Shown: positions 10,236 to 20,692, counted from the stretch's first letter. The stretch: DNA of 64,000 nucleotides from Bacteroidota bacterium (GCA_025363015.1 JANYEQ010000102.1:1-64000); one strand, 5' to 3'. A program made the numbers and translations. Notes: a model not told the origin generated them from the letters alone.

Positions 10236-11468
10236 TTATACTATTTCTTTTGGGTAACAAATAAAATGTTTTGTAACGGTTTTACTTAAGCTTTGTATAT
10301 TAAGCTGGTCGCTTGCTTTAGCTACGTCTAATAATTTTCCATCACTCATTAAAATAGTAATATTAAATTTATTAGCTAAATAAGCGCTATTATTTACAAG
10401 GCTGTTAAACACAAAATAGTTAGCCTCTTTTTTAGTTATTTTATATAGTTTACAAACTTTTAGTATTAATTTGTTTTTATAAGCCGCAGTAATGGCAGAA
10501 TTTTGTAATTCTATTTTATATAATTTGCGTTCTAATAAATTGCTACATAATTTACTTAGAATAATATCCTCATGCTCGGCCCACACTTTTATTGATGCCA
10601 TAATATCGTAATCATCAAGGTTGGCAAATTCGTTTAGTAAAGCCGAATCGTTTTCAAAATCTTCTTTTGCAAAATCTGTTATTAAAAATAATTTTAAGGT
10701 AGGTGTAGCAAATAACTTTATACCATTAGCGCTTAATTCTTTGGCGCGTTTTAAAATATTTACCAATAGCGTTTCGGCACTTAATACGGTTTTGTGTAAA
10801 TACACTTGCCAATACATAAGCCTACGCGCTATTAAAAATTTTTCGATACTATAAATAGCTTTGTATTCAACCACTAATTCGTTATTTACAACATTTAGCA
10901 TTTTAATAATCCTATCGCTACTAATTACCCCTTCGCTTACGCCCGTAAAAAAACTATCGCGCTTTAAATAATCTAGCCTATCCATATCAAGCTGCGAACT
11001 CACTAGCTGATGCAAAAATTGTTTTTTATATTTATTATTAAAAATTTTTATAGCTAACGTTAATTTACCTTTAAATTCTTTATTTAATTTATCCATTAAT
11101 AAACTACTAATGGTTTCGTGGTTAATACCTTTTACAATACTATGTTCTAACGCATGACTAAATGGGCCATGACCAATATCATGCAATAAAATAGCTATTA
11201 AAACGGCATTTTCTTCATCGGCAGTAATAACTATTTTTTTTTGTTTTAAATTTAAAACAGCTTCTTGCATAAGGTGCATAGCGCCAATAGCATGATGAAA
11301 ACGTGTGTGTAAAGCACCAGGGTAAACCAAATTAGTTAAACCCAACTGTTTAATACGGCGCAAACGTTGAAAATAGGGGTGGTTTATTAAATCGTAAATT
11401 AAGGCGTTAGGAATAGTTACAAAGCCATAAATAGGGTCGTTTATTATTTTACGTTTGTTAGTAAGCAT
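10236..11468 (-). CDS. HD-domain phosphohydrolase (SAMHD1/dGTPase-like)
   Basis: HD motifs TRFHHAIGAMHLM and LLHDIGHGPFSHALEH. Confidence 0.87.
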   Translation of the reverse strand: MLTNKRKIINDPIYGFVTIPNALIYDLINHPYFQRLRRIKQLGLTNLVYPGALHTRFHHAIGAMHLMQEAVLNLKQKKIVITADEENAVLIAILLHDIGHGPFSHALEHSIVKGINHETISSLLMDKLNKEFKGKLTLAIKIFNNKYKKQFLHQLVSSQLDMDRLDYLKRDSFFTGVSEGVISSDRIIKMLNVVNNELVVEYKAIYSIEKFLIARRLMYWQVYLHKTVLSAETLLVNILKRAKELSANGIKLFATPTLKLFLITDFAKEDFENDSALLNEFANLDDYDIMASIKVWAEHEDIILSKLCSNLLERKLYKIELQNSAITAAYKNKLILKVCKLYKITKKEANYFVFNSLVNNSAYLANKFNITILMSDGKLLDVAKASDQLNIQSLSKTVTKHFICYPKEIV

Positions 11469-11551
11469 TAAAAACTAAAAATGTGTTAAATTAAATATTG
11501 AGTGCATAATAAAGTTAAAATTAATACGTTATTTGTTATAAAACTAATTGT

Positions 11552-13108
11552 ATGGAAAAAATAAAAATTTTGTGGGCCGATGATGAAATTGAGTTATTAA
11601 AACCACATTTATTATTTTTAAATGGCAAGGGCTACGATGTAATTACTGCCTTAAGTGGCGATGAAGCCTACGATATTGTAAAAGAAGATAAAAACATTAG
11701 TGCTGTTTTATTAGATGAAAATATGCCTGGTATTTCGGGTTTAGAAACGCTTTTAAAAATTAAGCAAGTAAATAACGATTTACCTGTAATAATGATTACC
11801 AAAAGCGAAGAGGAACATATAATGGACGATGCCATTGGGGGAAAAATTGCCGATTATTTAATTAAACCCGTTAATCCCAACCAAATATTGTTATCGCTAA
11901 AAAAAGCTTTAGATAATAAACGCCTAGTGAGTGAAAAAACAAATACCGAGTACCGTAAAGAGTTTAGTAACATTGGCATGCAAATTAATGATAGCCTTAC
12001 TTGGCAAGAATGGGTAGAATTATATAAAAAAATTATTTTTTGGGAATTAGAAATTGATAAACTACAAGATAAAAGTATGTTTGAGGTTTTAAAAATGCAA
12101 AAAGCTGATGCCAATGCCCAATTTTTTAAGTTTGTTGAACGCAATTATATATCGTGGGTAAATGGCAAAGCCAGTACTATACCCACAATGAGCCACACCT
12201 TAATAAAAAATAATTTTTTAAAAGAATTAAATAAAAACGAACCCGTTTTTTTATTAGTTATTGATAATTTACGTTTTGACCAATGGAAAATGATACAACC
12301 CATTATTCAAAACTACTATAAAGTAGATAGTGAAGAAACCTATTTTGCAATTTTACCTACTGCTACACAATATGCACGTAACGCCATTTTTAGCGGTTTA
12401 TTACCAAGCGAAATGGAAAAAATGTTTGCTGATATGTGGTTAAATGACGAGGAAGATGGTGGTAAAAATTTACACGAAGAAGCCTTTATGCAAGCGCAAT
12501 TAAAGCGTTTAAATAAAGATATTAAAATGAGTTATAATAAAATTACAACCCATTCTGCTGGCAAAAAATTAGCCGAAAACATAAATAATTTACTACAAAA
12601 TAAATTAAATATAATTGTATATAATTTTGTAGATATGCTTAGCCATGCCCGTACCGAAATGGAAGTTATTAGAGAGCTGGCTGACGATGAGCCCGCCTAC
12701 AGAAGCATTACTGTAAGCTGGTTTGAGCACTCGCCCCTACTCGATATAATAAAACAATTAGCTGATAAAAAAATAAAAATTGTAATTACTACCGATCATG
12801 GTACTGTGCATGTACAACAACCTACTAAAATTATTGGCGACAAAAACACAAACACAAATTTACGATACAAACAAGGCAAATCATTAGAATATAATCCAAA
12901 AGAAGTATTTGAAATTAAAAATCCTAGTGATGCTTTTTTACCAAAACAACATCCAAGTCAACGCTTTGTATTTGCTAAAGAAAATAAATTTTTTGCCTAT
13001 CCAAACAATTTTAACCATTACGCAAATTATTACAAAAATACTTTTCAGCACGGCGGCGTAAGTTTAGAAGAAATAATTATACCTTATATAACCCTTAGTG
13101 CAAAATAA
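11552..13108 (+). CDS. porX: Response regulator with PglZ domain, PorX (T9SS regulator)
   Basis: Receiver domain ILWADDEIELLKPHLLFL...VLLDENMPGISG, C-terminal alkaline-phosphatase-like PglZ region (FLLVIDNLRFDQWK, TTDHGTVHV). Confidence 0.92.
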   Translation: MEKIKILWADDEIELLKPHLLFLNGKGYDVITALSGDEAYDIVKEDKNISAVLLDENMPGISGLETLLKIKQVNNDLPVIMITKSEEEHIMDDAIGGKIADYLIKPVNPNQILLSLKKALDNKRLVSEKTNTEYRKEFSNIGMQINDSLTWQEWVELYKKIIFWELEIDKLQDKSMFEVLKMQKADANAQFFKFVERNYISWVNGKASTIPTMSHTLIKNNFLKELNKNEPVFLLVIDNLRFDQWKMIQPIIQNYYKVDSEETYFAILPTATQYARNAIFSGLLPSEMEKMFADMWLNDEEDGGKNLHEEAFMQAQLKRLNKDIKMSYNKITTHSAGKKLAENINNLLQNKLNIIVYNFVDMLSHARTEMEVIRELADDEPAYRSITVSWFEHSPLLDIIKQLADKKIKIVITTDHGTVHVQQPTKIIGDKNTNTNLRYKQGKSLEYNPKEVFEIKNPSDAFLPKQHPSQRFVFAKENKFFAYPNNFNHYANYYKNTFQHGGVSLEEIIIPYITLSAK

Positions 13109-13114
13109 TTGTTA

Positions 13115-13534
13115 ATGTCTGAGCTACTTTTAAATACCCAATTCACTTTAGAAACAATAGCCCAAATTGCCAATCAATTATTACAACTCAACGAAAAAAC
13201 AATCCTTTTCGATGCACCAATGGGTGCAGGCAAAACAACCCTAATTAAAGAAATTTGTAAGCAATTAGGCAGTACCGACAACTTTAGTAGCCCAACCTAT
13301 CAATTAGTAAATGAATATACATTTTTAACTGGTAAAATTTATCATTTTGATTTGTACCGCTTACAATCCATAGAAGAATTATTAGACATTGGTTTTGAAG
13401 ATTATTTACAGCCAAACAACTATTGTTTGATTGAATGGCCCACTTTTGCCCAACAGTTTTTACAATCAAATTTTTTAAAAGTAGATATTACAGTACAACA
13501 AAATATTCGCTACCTTAGTGCTTCAAAATTTTAA
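13115..13534 (+). CDS. tsaE: tRNA threonylcarbamoyladenosine biosynthesis ATPase TsaE
   Basis: Walker A APMGAGKTTLIKEIC, SSPTYQLVNEY, HFDLYRLQSIEELLDIGFEDYL; adjacent to porX. ATG at 13115. Confidence 0.93.
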   Translation: MSELLLNTQFTLETIAQIANQLLQLNEKTILFDAPMGAGKTTLIKEICKQLGSTDNFSSPTYQLVNEYTFLTGKIYHFDLYRLQSIEELLDIGFEDYLQPNNYCLIEWPTFAQQFLQSNFLKVDITVQQNIRYLSASKF

Positions 13535-13536
13535 CA

Positions 13537-14355
13537 ATGCGCTATTATATTCTGTTACTTTTTACAAGTTTATTATTTACTAATTCTGTTGCTCAAAGCG
13601 ATTCTATAAAAACAAAAAAGTTTAAAAAATGGTATGCTACTTGGGGTTATACCAAATGTGCCTTTAGTAAAAGTACTATTCATTTTAAAGATTTATCTAA
13701 TAAATACCATGAAGCTACGGGTTTAAACAATTATTACGATTTTACAATTTATGATGTAACTGCAACAGATAGACCTGATTTTGATAAAATTAAAGATGTT
13801 ATAAACGTTACCATTCCTCAATTTGTAGCCAGACTTGGTTACCAATTTAATACTAAATGGGGCATTGAAATAAATTACGATCATGCTAAATATGTAGTTG
13901 ACGATTTTCAAAGAACCCACATTAAAGGACAATTTAACGGAGTGGCAGTTGATAAAGACACCACCCTTAATCCCAACACATTTTTACATTTTGAACACAC
14001 CGATGGTGCAAATTTTTGGATGATAAACGCTGTGCGTAAATTCAAGCTGTTCAATCCTAATAAAAATTTTAATGCCTCGTGGGTTTTAAAGCCTGGTGCT
14101 GGTGTTGTTTTTCCGCGTACAGACGTTACCATTTTTGGCGAACGACTGAATAATAATTGGAAAGTAGCAGGTTGGATTGTAGGCGTGGAAACTGGTTTAC
14201 GACTTGAATTTTTAAACAACGGTATTTTTGAATTTGTTTCAAAAGGCAGTTATGCCGATTATGTAAATGCTTTGGTGTTAGGTAAAGGTAATGGCAAAGC
14301 CAATCACCATTTTTGGGCTGGTCAACTAACGGCTACTTTAGGGCTTAGGTTTTAA
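13537..14355 (+). CDS. Putative outer-membrane beta-barrel protein
   Basis: Signal peptide, alternating amphipathic strands, terminal LTATLGLRF. Confidence 0.6.
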   Translation: MRYYILLLFTSLLFTNSVAQSDSIKTKKFKKWYATWGYTKCAFSKSTIHFKDLSNKYHEATGLNNYYDFTIYDVTATDRPDFDKIKDVINVTIPQFVARLGYQFNTKWGIEINYDHAKYVVDDFQRTHIKGQFNGVAVDKDTTLNPNTFLHFEHTDGANFWMINAVRKFKLFNPNKNFNASWVLKPGAGVVFPRTDVTIFGERLNNNWKVAGWIVGVETGLRLEFLNNGIFEFVSKGSYADYVNALVLGKGNGKANHHFWAGQLTATLGLRF

Positions 14356-14420
14356 TAAAAAATTGTTATATTTAACTCGTAAATAAATTTTAAATCAATC
14401 ATCTTAAATCTTAAATCAGT

Positions 14421-15326
14421 ATGATACACTTCCATTCTTCAAAAATTTTAATTCCAATTGATTTTAGCGAAACCTCTTACCTAGCCATTAAACATGGCGC
14501 CTTTACGGCACAATTAACTAAAGGCGAAGTATATTTATTGCACGTAATTAATGCGCAATATACTACCACAAATATGTTTTTGCCAATTATACAAATTGAA
14601 AATCAAAACGACTTTGAAAAAAAAATTGAAGAAAAACTACTACAATTAGCCCAAGATATTAAAAAAGAATACGGTGTTACTGTTCAATGTATTTTAAAAA
14701 CAGGTAATCCTAGCAGAGAAATTACTAATGTTGCCAAAGAAATTAAAGCATCGCTTATTGTAATGGGCACCCATGGGTACTCACCATTAGAAGAATTAGT
14801 AATTGGTAGCACTGCTCTAAAAACATTAAACCACTCGCTCTGCCCTACTATGGCTATGAGTAGCGAGGCAACACATAAGGGGTATAACAAAGTTTTATTA
14901 CCTATTGATACAAGCGCACACACCCGCCAAAAAGTAAATTATACTTTAGAATTAGCTCAGCAATTTAGCGCTTCGGTGCATGCAGTAGCACTTTTACATA
15001 CTAAAGAAGAGATTGAAAAACCTAAAATTGAATTAATTTTACATCAAATTGAAAAATTAGCCAAAGAAAAAAATGTGCCTTTTCATAGCGATGTATTAAG
15101 CGACGTAAAAAATACAGCAACAACTACCGTTAATTATGCCGAAAAAATTGATGCTGATTTAATTGTAATTATGACTGACCAAGACGCCGAACTTAGCGGT
15201 TTCTTTTTAGGGCCTTACGCCCAACAAGTTATACATCTAAGTAAAGTGCCTGTAATTGCCATTAAACCCGAAGAACATCCAGAAAATGTAAACTTTACTT
15301 TATTAAGTGGTACTAGCGGCATTTAA
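14421..15326 (+). CDS. Tandem-domain universal stress protein
   Basis: Two UspA-like halves; ILIPIDFSETSYLAIKHG and ASLIVMGTHGYSPLEELVIGS. Confidence 0.88.
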   Translation: MIHFHSSKILIPIDFSETSYLAIKHGAFTAQLTKGEVYLLHVINAQYTTTNMFLPIIQIENQNDFEKKIEEKLLQLAQDIKKEYGVTVQCILKTGNPSREITNVAKEIKASLIVMGTHGYSPLEELVIGSTALKTLNHSLCPTMAMSSEATHKGYNKVLLPIDTSAHTRQKVNYTLELAQQFSASVHAVALLHTKEEIEKPKIELILHQIEKLAKEKNVPFHSDVLSDVKNTATTTVNYAEKIDADLIVIMTDQDAELSGFFLGPYAQQVIHLSKVPVIAIKPEEHPENVNFTLLSGTSGI

Positions 15327-15329
15327 AAT

Positions 15330-15881
15330 TTGCAAACATATATTTCAATATTAAGAGGCATTAACGTAAGCGGACATAAACTTATAAAAATGGATGCCTT
15401 ACGAAATTTATATGCTGAACTTAATTTTAGTAATGTACAAACCTACATTCAAAGTGGTAATGTTATTTTTAAATACAAAAAAACAAAAACTACAGTTTTA
15501 GAAACGACTATTGCTAAAAAAATAACCCAACAGTTTGGTTTTGAAGTACCAGTAATGGTGAAAGATGTAGATGAAATAAGTAAAATATTGGCTAACAATC
15601 CTTTTTTAACCAACCGAAAACTAGATGAAACCAAATTACACCTTACTTTTTTATCTGAAGCACCACAAAAAAATTTAGTTGAAAAATTAAAAGAAACGCC
15701 ATACGCCAATGACGAATTTATAGTAATAGAAAATGCAGTTTATTTATTTTGTCCCAATGGTTACGGTAATACAAAACTTACCAATACTTTTTTTGAAACT
15801 AAATTAAAACTAACTGCCACTACTCGTAATTGGAAAACTGTAAACCAACTATATACCATGTCGCACGAAATAAATAATTAA
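15330..15881 (+). CDS. DUF1697 domain-containing protein
   Basis: N-terminal QTYISILRGINVSGHKLIKMDALRNLYAELNF; apparent TTG start. Confidence 0.88.
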   Translation: MQTYISILRGINVSGHKLIKMDALRNLYAELNFSNVQTYIQSGNVIFKYKKTKTTVLETTIAKKITQQFGFEVPVMVKDVDEISKILANNPFLTNRKLDETKLHLTFLSEAPQKNLVEKLKETPYANDEFIVIENAVYLFCPNGYGNTKLTNTFFETKLKLTATTRNWKTVNQLYTMSHEINN

Positions 15882-15943
15882 TTTCTTTTTAAAAAAATGT
15901 GGAATTTATAACAACTCATCATCTCCATTTAAAAAAATAACAT

Positions 15944-16975
15944 ATGAAAAAATCAACACTCCTAATCCTAAGTCTTATTACAAGTATTACTTTTGCTCAA
16001 AAACAAGCCGATGTTAGTTTAGAATTATTAGATGGAAATCTAATAAAAGGCACTACAACCCTTTCTGATATTGATTTTGTAACTGCCTATGGTAAATTAT
16101 TAATACCAATTACCAAAGTTAGCCATATAGATATTGGCATTGGAAAAGATAACGCCGTATCCGAAAAAGCCAAATCGTATTTAAAAATTTTAAACACTAG
16201 CAATAGCGATGATACTCGTAAAGGCGCTTACGCCGATTTAATTAAACTAGGCCCTAAAGCCATTAACGCTATTCAAGATTTTTATAACGACCCAAAAAAT
16301 AATAACGAAGAAAACACCTACACCGGAGAGTTTACCATTGATAATGCCCTATCAGAAATAAAATCTAATAGCAATATTACCAGCGATGCGCCCATTGAAG
16401 ATGTACTTGCTTTAGAGAATAATTATACCATGGGTGGCAATTATAACTTTGTTAAAATGGATGTAAAAACCGAGTACGGTAGCCTAAGCGTTCCCAAAGA
16501 AAAAATTAAAAGTGTAGATATTTCAATAGCTGTTGAGCCAGGTAAAGGCGAATTTAATTTTAAATTAATAGCCTCAAAACATATTAGTGGCAACACAAAC
16601 GGTGGTTGGTTAAAAACTAACGTCATGCTAAAAGTAGGACAGCGATTTACAATTAATGCAAATGGCGAAGTTACATTAGCCAGTTTAAGCAACTCTAAGT
16701 ACAAGCCCGATGGAAGCAGTAAGGCAGAAAGCGCTACCGAATTTACTTCTGTTGGTGGTGGTGATTTAGAAACAGGCAGCACCTATTCTTACCCAAGTTA
16801 TGGAAACGTAGTTTATCGTATTGGCGAAAATAGTACCGAAAACCTAAAAGCGGGTGCTAAATTTAATGGCACAGCAAAAACAAGTGGGATGCTATTAATA
16901 TCCATATACGAAACCGTTTATAATGCCAGCAATAAAGGTGCTTATAACGTAAAGGTAGGTTTAGGAAATAAGTAA
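15944..16975 (+). CDS. Hypothetical secreted protein with internal repeat
   Basis: Signal peptide; two similar segments (LDGNLIKGTTTLSDIDFVTAYGKLLIPITKVSHIDIGIG and LENNYTMGGNYNFVKMDVKTEYGSLSVPKEKIKSVDISIA). Confidence 0.65.
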   Translation: MKKSTLLILSLITSITFAQKQADVSLELLDGNLIKGTTTLSDIDFVTAYGKLLIPITKVSHIDIGIGKDNAVSEKAKSYLKILNTSNSDDTRKGAYADLIKLGPKAINAIQDFYNDPKNNNEENTYTGEFTIDNALSEIKSNSNITSDAPIEDVLALENNYTMGGNYNFVKMDVKTEYGSLSVPKEKIKSVDISIAVEPGKGEFNFKLIASKHISGNTNGGWLKTNVMLKVGQRFTINANGEVTLASLSNSKYKPDGSSKAESATEFTSVGGGDLETGSTYSYPSYGNVVYRIGENSTENLKAGAKFNGTAKTSGMLLISIYETVYNASNKGAYNVKVGLGNK

Positions 16976-16976
16976 A

Positions 16977-17321
16977 ATGCTTCGAAAAACATTCATTATT
17001 TTAGCCTTAGCCGTATTTTTTAGCTGTTGCAGTTTGCCACAAATTAAAAACGAAGCTCCGCAAATTAATACCCTTAAAGTGGCTCAAACATTTAAAATAA
17101 ATTTGCCCGAAGAGCATAAAACGGGTTATATGTGGCAATTAAGCGATAATTACGATAAAACCGTTTTAAACCACCTAAATGCCGTTTGGCATGGCAATCA
17201 AAAAGGCATAGACTTTAATTTTAAAACTTTGTCGATAGGACAAACCACTTTAACCCTCATAAAACGCAAATACATCGATACAATAGCCAAAAAAACCTTT
17301 ATTGTTAGTATTCAAAAATGA
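16977..17321 (+). CDS. Chagasin-like (I42) protease inhibitor lipoprotein
   Basis: Lipobox-like FFSCCS; KTGYMWQL resembles the chagasin L2 loop; starts 1 nt after the preceding stop. Confidence 0.55.
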   Translation: MLRKTFIILALAVFFSCCSLPQIKNEAPQINTLKVAQTFKINLPEEHKTGYMWQLSDNYDKTVLNHLNAVWHGNQKGIDFNFKTLSIGQTTLTLIKRKYIDTIAKKTFIVSIQK

Positions 17322-17386
17322 ATAGTTTTGTTATTTTTAAACAAATTTTATACCTTTGCTTTTGTAAAATATAAAACTATAAAAAA

Positions 17387-18478
17387 ATGAGTACTCATAC
17401 AATTATTCGTTTCAACAATACTAACCGCCAGTTTTATACTGAGGTTAAAAAAAGAGTAGATGGTTATTTTAAAGAAAACCAGATTAGTAAAAATGGTAAC
17501 ATAAATATGTACCTAAAAACCATATTTATGTTTGCCGCTTACTTAACGCCCTATTTTTTAATAACATTAAACGTTTTTGAAAGTAAAACTACCTGGTTTT
17601 TATTAGCCGTAATTATGGGCTTTACAATGGCTGGCATTGGTTTATGCGTAATGCACGACGCCAACCATGGCAGTTACAGCAAAAACACTAAATTTAACCG
17701 TGCAATGGGTTATGTATCATTGGTATTATTAGGTGGCCACTCGTTAAATTGGCGCATACAACACAACGTAATACACCATACTTATACCAATGTGCATGAG
17801 CATGATGAAGACATTGCTCCTCCAGGGTTTATGCGTTTTGAACCACATGCTGAGAAAAAAAGTATTCATAAATTACAATTTTTATACGCTTGGTTTTTTT
17901 ATGGAATGATGACCCTAATGTGGAGCACCACTAAAGATTTTAAACAATTAAACCGATACAACAAAAAAGGTTTATTAAAAGGTGCAAATACAACTTATGG
18001 AACAGAGTTAACGGTTATTATTTTATCTAAAATGGTTTATTATGGCTATATGTTGTTACCTTACTTTTTAGTAAAGGAAATGACAATTTTAAATTGGTTA
18101 TGTGGTTTTGTAATGTTGCATTATATTGCAGGTTTAGTTTTAGCTATGATTTTTCAACCAGCGCATGTAGTTGAAGAAACCTCTTTTCCGCTTCCAAGTA
18201 GCGAAGGCACTTTAGAAGAACACTGGGCACAACACCAATTACGCACTACTATGAATTTTGCAACTGGCGACCCTGTATTTTCGTGGTTAGTGGGCGGCTT
18301 AAACTATCAAGTAGAACATCATTTATTTCCAACAATATGCCATGTGCATTATCCTAAAATATCTAAAATTGTAAAAGAAACCGCTGCCGAATTTAACTTA
18401 CCGTACCTCAGCCAAAAAACATTTTTGGGCGCCTTATGGTCGCACGAACGAATGCTTTGGAAATTAGGTAGAGTTTAA
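17387..18478 (+). CDS. Membrane fatty acid / acyl-CoA desaturase
   Basis: Three histidine boxes: HDANHGSY, HNVIHHTYTN, QVEHHLFP. Confidence 0.93.
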   Translation: MSTHTIIRFNNTNRQFYTEVKKRVDGYFKENQISKNGNINMYLKTIFMFAAYLTPYFLITLNVFESKTTWFLLAVIMGFTMAGIGLCVMHDANHGSYSKNTKFNRAMGYVSLVLLGGHSLNWRIQHNVIHHTYTNVHEHDEDIAPPGFMRFEPHAEKKSIHKLQFLYAWFFYGMMTLMWSTTKDFKQLNRYNKKGLLKGANTTYGTELTVIILSKMVYYGYMLLPYFLVKEMTILNWLCGFVMLHYIAGLVLAMIFQPAHVVEETSFPLPSSEGTLEEHWAQHQLRTTMNFATGDPVFSWLVGGLNYQVEHHLFPTICHVHYPKISKIVKETAAEFNLPYLSQKTFLGALWSHERMLWKLGRV

Positions 18479-18502
18479 TAATTAAAAAAATAATTAATTA
18501 AA

Positions 18503-18530
18503 AAATAGCTGAAAGAAATTTCAGCTATTT
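18503..18530 (+). terminator. Intrinsic-terminator-like hairpin after the desaturase
   Basis: Perfect 12-bp stem aaatagctgaaa-gaaa-tttcagctattt 24 nt after the stop codon. Confidence 0.7.
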
Positions 18531-18579
18531 CTGTATTTGGCCAATTCTAAAAAATAAATAACTTTATTATCTAGAAACA

Positions 18580-18837
18580 ATGAAAAACAAAACATTCATC
18601 TCTATAACTCTCTTTTAGTATTACATATTTTTACTTTTTGTAACAAACAAGTAAAGACAAATTTCCTGCAAGACAGAGTCAGCTCGTCAAAAAAAATTAA
18701 AGATGACCTGGCAAAAAAAAGCCGTGGATTATTGCAGAACAAAGTTGGTAAATTTTTAGCTCTGTAGCGGTAGAAATGAAGGCATAACTGTTTGTAATGA
18801 GAAAACCTTTACCAACTTTTTAAATAATAAATCATGA
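18580..18837 (+). pseudogene. Frameshifted small lipoprotein remnant
   Basis: MKNKTFISITLF* breaks within CTCTCTTTT; next frame continues LLVLHIFTFCNKQVKTNFLQDRVSSSKKIKDDLAKKSRGLLQNKVGKFLAL*; third frame LCSGRNEGITVCNEKTFTNFLNNKS*. At least two frameshifts. Confidence 0.6.
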
Positions 18838-18898
18838 GGGGTCATCTCCACAAAGCGTTATTCTGTTTATTTTTATATTTTATAACAAACAACAAGCA

Positions 18899-20482
18899 TT
18901 ATCTCACAAACAAATCTTTTTTAGATTTTGGGCGTTTGTTATAAATCCAATTAAAGCCTTTTAAATTTGCCTCTTCTAAATTTACATCTTTTATAGGTGT
19001 TACTTCTCCTTCGGTATTGGGTTTTAAGGTTACGCGTTCAATATCTTGGTTTTTAAACCACAATAAAATTTCGGTACAATTGGTTTTATTTAAACCCACC
19101 GCTTTATTTTTACTAGTAGGAAAATATAATGCATTAGCATTGCCACTTACAATGGCTTTACGAATGGTATCTTGCCTTATAAATGCTTCAATACTTCGGC
19201 CACTTAATTGGTTAAACTTTGTATTATTTTTCAAACTATCTACTTGTTGAATTAAAAACGCATTGCCCTCTAACTTAAAACCATTAATTGCACTTTTACC
19301 TATATTTATTTTAATTAATTTTGCAGTAGCTTGCGAATTTTTGCTCCATAACACGGGCGTTTTAAATAATTGAATTAACGAATCTATGGTGTTTAAACTT
19401 GCCGAGTCGGCTTGAGCTTGTATATCTTTTTTAAATAATTTTACATGATGGTAGGCATTTAAAAAATTATTTACTGAATCTAAATCTCTATGGTAAAGCG
19501 TGTCGGCAGAAATAAAAAGTGTATCGTTGTCTATTATTCGCGCATAAAGAGCGTGCTTAGTAACTAAGGCTTCTGATTTTTTTTCTTTGTACTCTATGTA
19601 ATCGCCATATAAAATAGATTTTTGAGCTGTATCAATTAAACGTACATTTCTATAAGCTCTACCCACATTTGCTACTCTATCATAAAATAAACTATCGCCC
19701 GTAAGTTTTTGTTCTTTGGTTATTAATAAAGCATGTTGACTAAATTGCGCTTTTTCTTTATCGGTATTGTACCAACCATTTTCGCAGTATATATAATCGT
19801 TTTTGCTTAAAATAATACTTGGACCTAAAAAATACGCGGTTTTAGTAATGGTATTGTAGCGAGAGGTATCTGATTTCATTTTATACTCGGGGTTTACCAA
19901 CTCTACATCGTAATGAAACGCCACCTCTTTTGTAGCTGAATAATAATGTCCGTTTTTACTCGTTAATGTATTTTGTTTATTAATAATGGTGCCTCCGTCA
20001 TAATAATTGGCAATTGAGTTTCCCACATCAAAAGTTAAATGATGTGTGGTTAAAATCATATCTTTTTCTACACATTTTACGTTACTATCTAAACGTGCTA
20101 TTTTTGTTTTACCATCATAAAATAATTTATTGCCGGTAACGGTAATGCTATCGCCTTTGGTAATTTTAATATGGCCGCTGGCTTGCATTTTATTATCACC
20201 ATCAAAAATTAAAGCTGTATCGCAGGTTAATATAGCGCCATCGTGTGCGCAAATAACATCGCCAGTTAAAATTTTAGCTTCACTTTTGTTTTTATCAAAT
20301 TCAATTTTTGAGGCGTGTCTAATTTCAATTTCTTTTTGCTTAGGTGCAGTGGTATTTGTAACTACAGAAGTGGGGGCAATTTTAATTTTATTTTTTTTAG
20401 ATTTATTTTTTATTGTTTGTGAAACACTGCTTAAACTAAGCAGCAAAAAAATAAATAAACTATACTGCTTAACAAAAAACAA
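18899..20482 (-). CDS. OstA/LptA-like LPS-transport family protein
   Basis: Signal peptide; beta-jellyroll repeats such as ASGHIKITKGDSITVTGNKLFYDGKTKIARLDSNVKC typical of OstA-like proteins. Confidence 0.82.
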   Translation of the reverse strand: MFFVKQYSLFIFLLLSLSSVSQTIKNKSKKNKIKIAPTSVVTNTTAPKQKEIEIRHASKIEFDKNKSEAKILTGDVICAHDGAILTCDTALIFDGDNKMQASGHIKITKGDSITVTGNKLFYDGKTKIARLDSNVKCVEKDMILTTHHLTFDVGNSIANYYDGGTIINKQNTLTSKNGHYYSATKEVAFHYDVELVNPEYKMKSDTSRYNTITKTAYFLGPSIILSKNDYIYCENGWYNTDKEKAQFSQHALLITKEQKLTGDSLFYDRVANVGRAYRNVRLIDTAQKSILYGDYIEYKEKKSEALVTKHALYARIIDNDTLFISADTLYHRDLDSVNNFLNAYHHVKLFKKDIQAQADSASLNTIDSLIQLFKTPVLWSKNSQATAKLIKINIGKSAINGFKLEGNAFLIQQVDSLKNNTKFNQLSGRSIEAFIRQDTIRKAIVSGNANALYFPTSKNKAVGLNKTNCTEILLWFKNQDIERVTLKPNTEGEVTPIKDVNLEEANLKGFNWIYNKRPKSKKDLFVR

Positions 20483-20692
20483 ATTAATACAATTTTATAA
20501 ATAATATTTATAAAGATAAATTATTTTTACTTCGTCGTAATTTTATTCTGTGTTTTTTTTAAGATTTTAATTGGTATAATTAAAAAAATTAAGCAGAATG
20601 GCTGATATATTTGAACTATTTTTTAAATAAACGTAACACAACCAAATATTATATTTGATACTTAAATAAAATTTATTGCGTTTAATTAGTAA

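Noticed and set aside
10236-11468. HD-domain protein as a dNTP-depleting defence gene or Cas3-like
   Set aside because: Standalone HD phosphohydrolase between housekeeping genes with no helicase, effector or defence partners.
11552-13108. PglZ domain as a sign of a BREX/Pgl phage-defence locus
   Set aside because: It is fused to a receiver domain and adjacent to tsaE, which matches the T9SS regulator PorX; no brx/pgl genes nearby.
14373-14420. Short repeats (ttaaatc) upstream of the universal stress protein
   Set aside because: Only two or three imperfect 7-8 nt copies in AT-rich sequence; too weak to call a repeat element.
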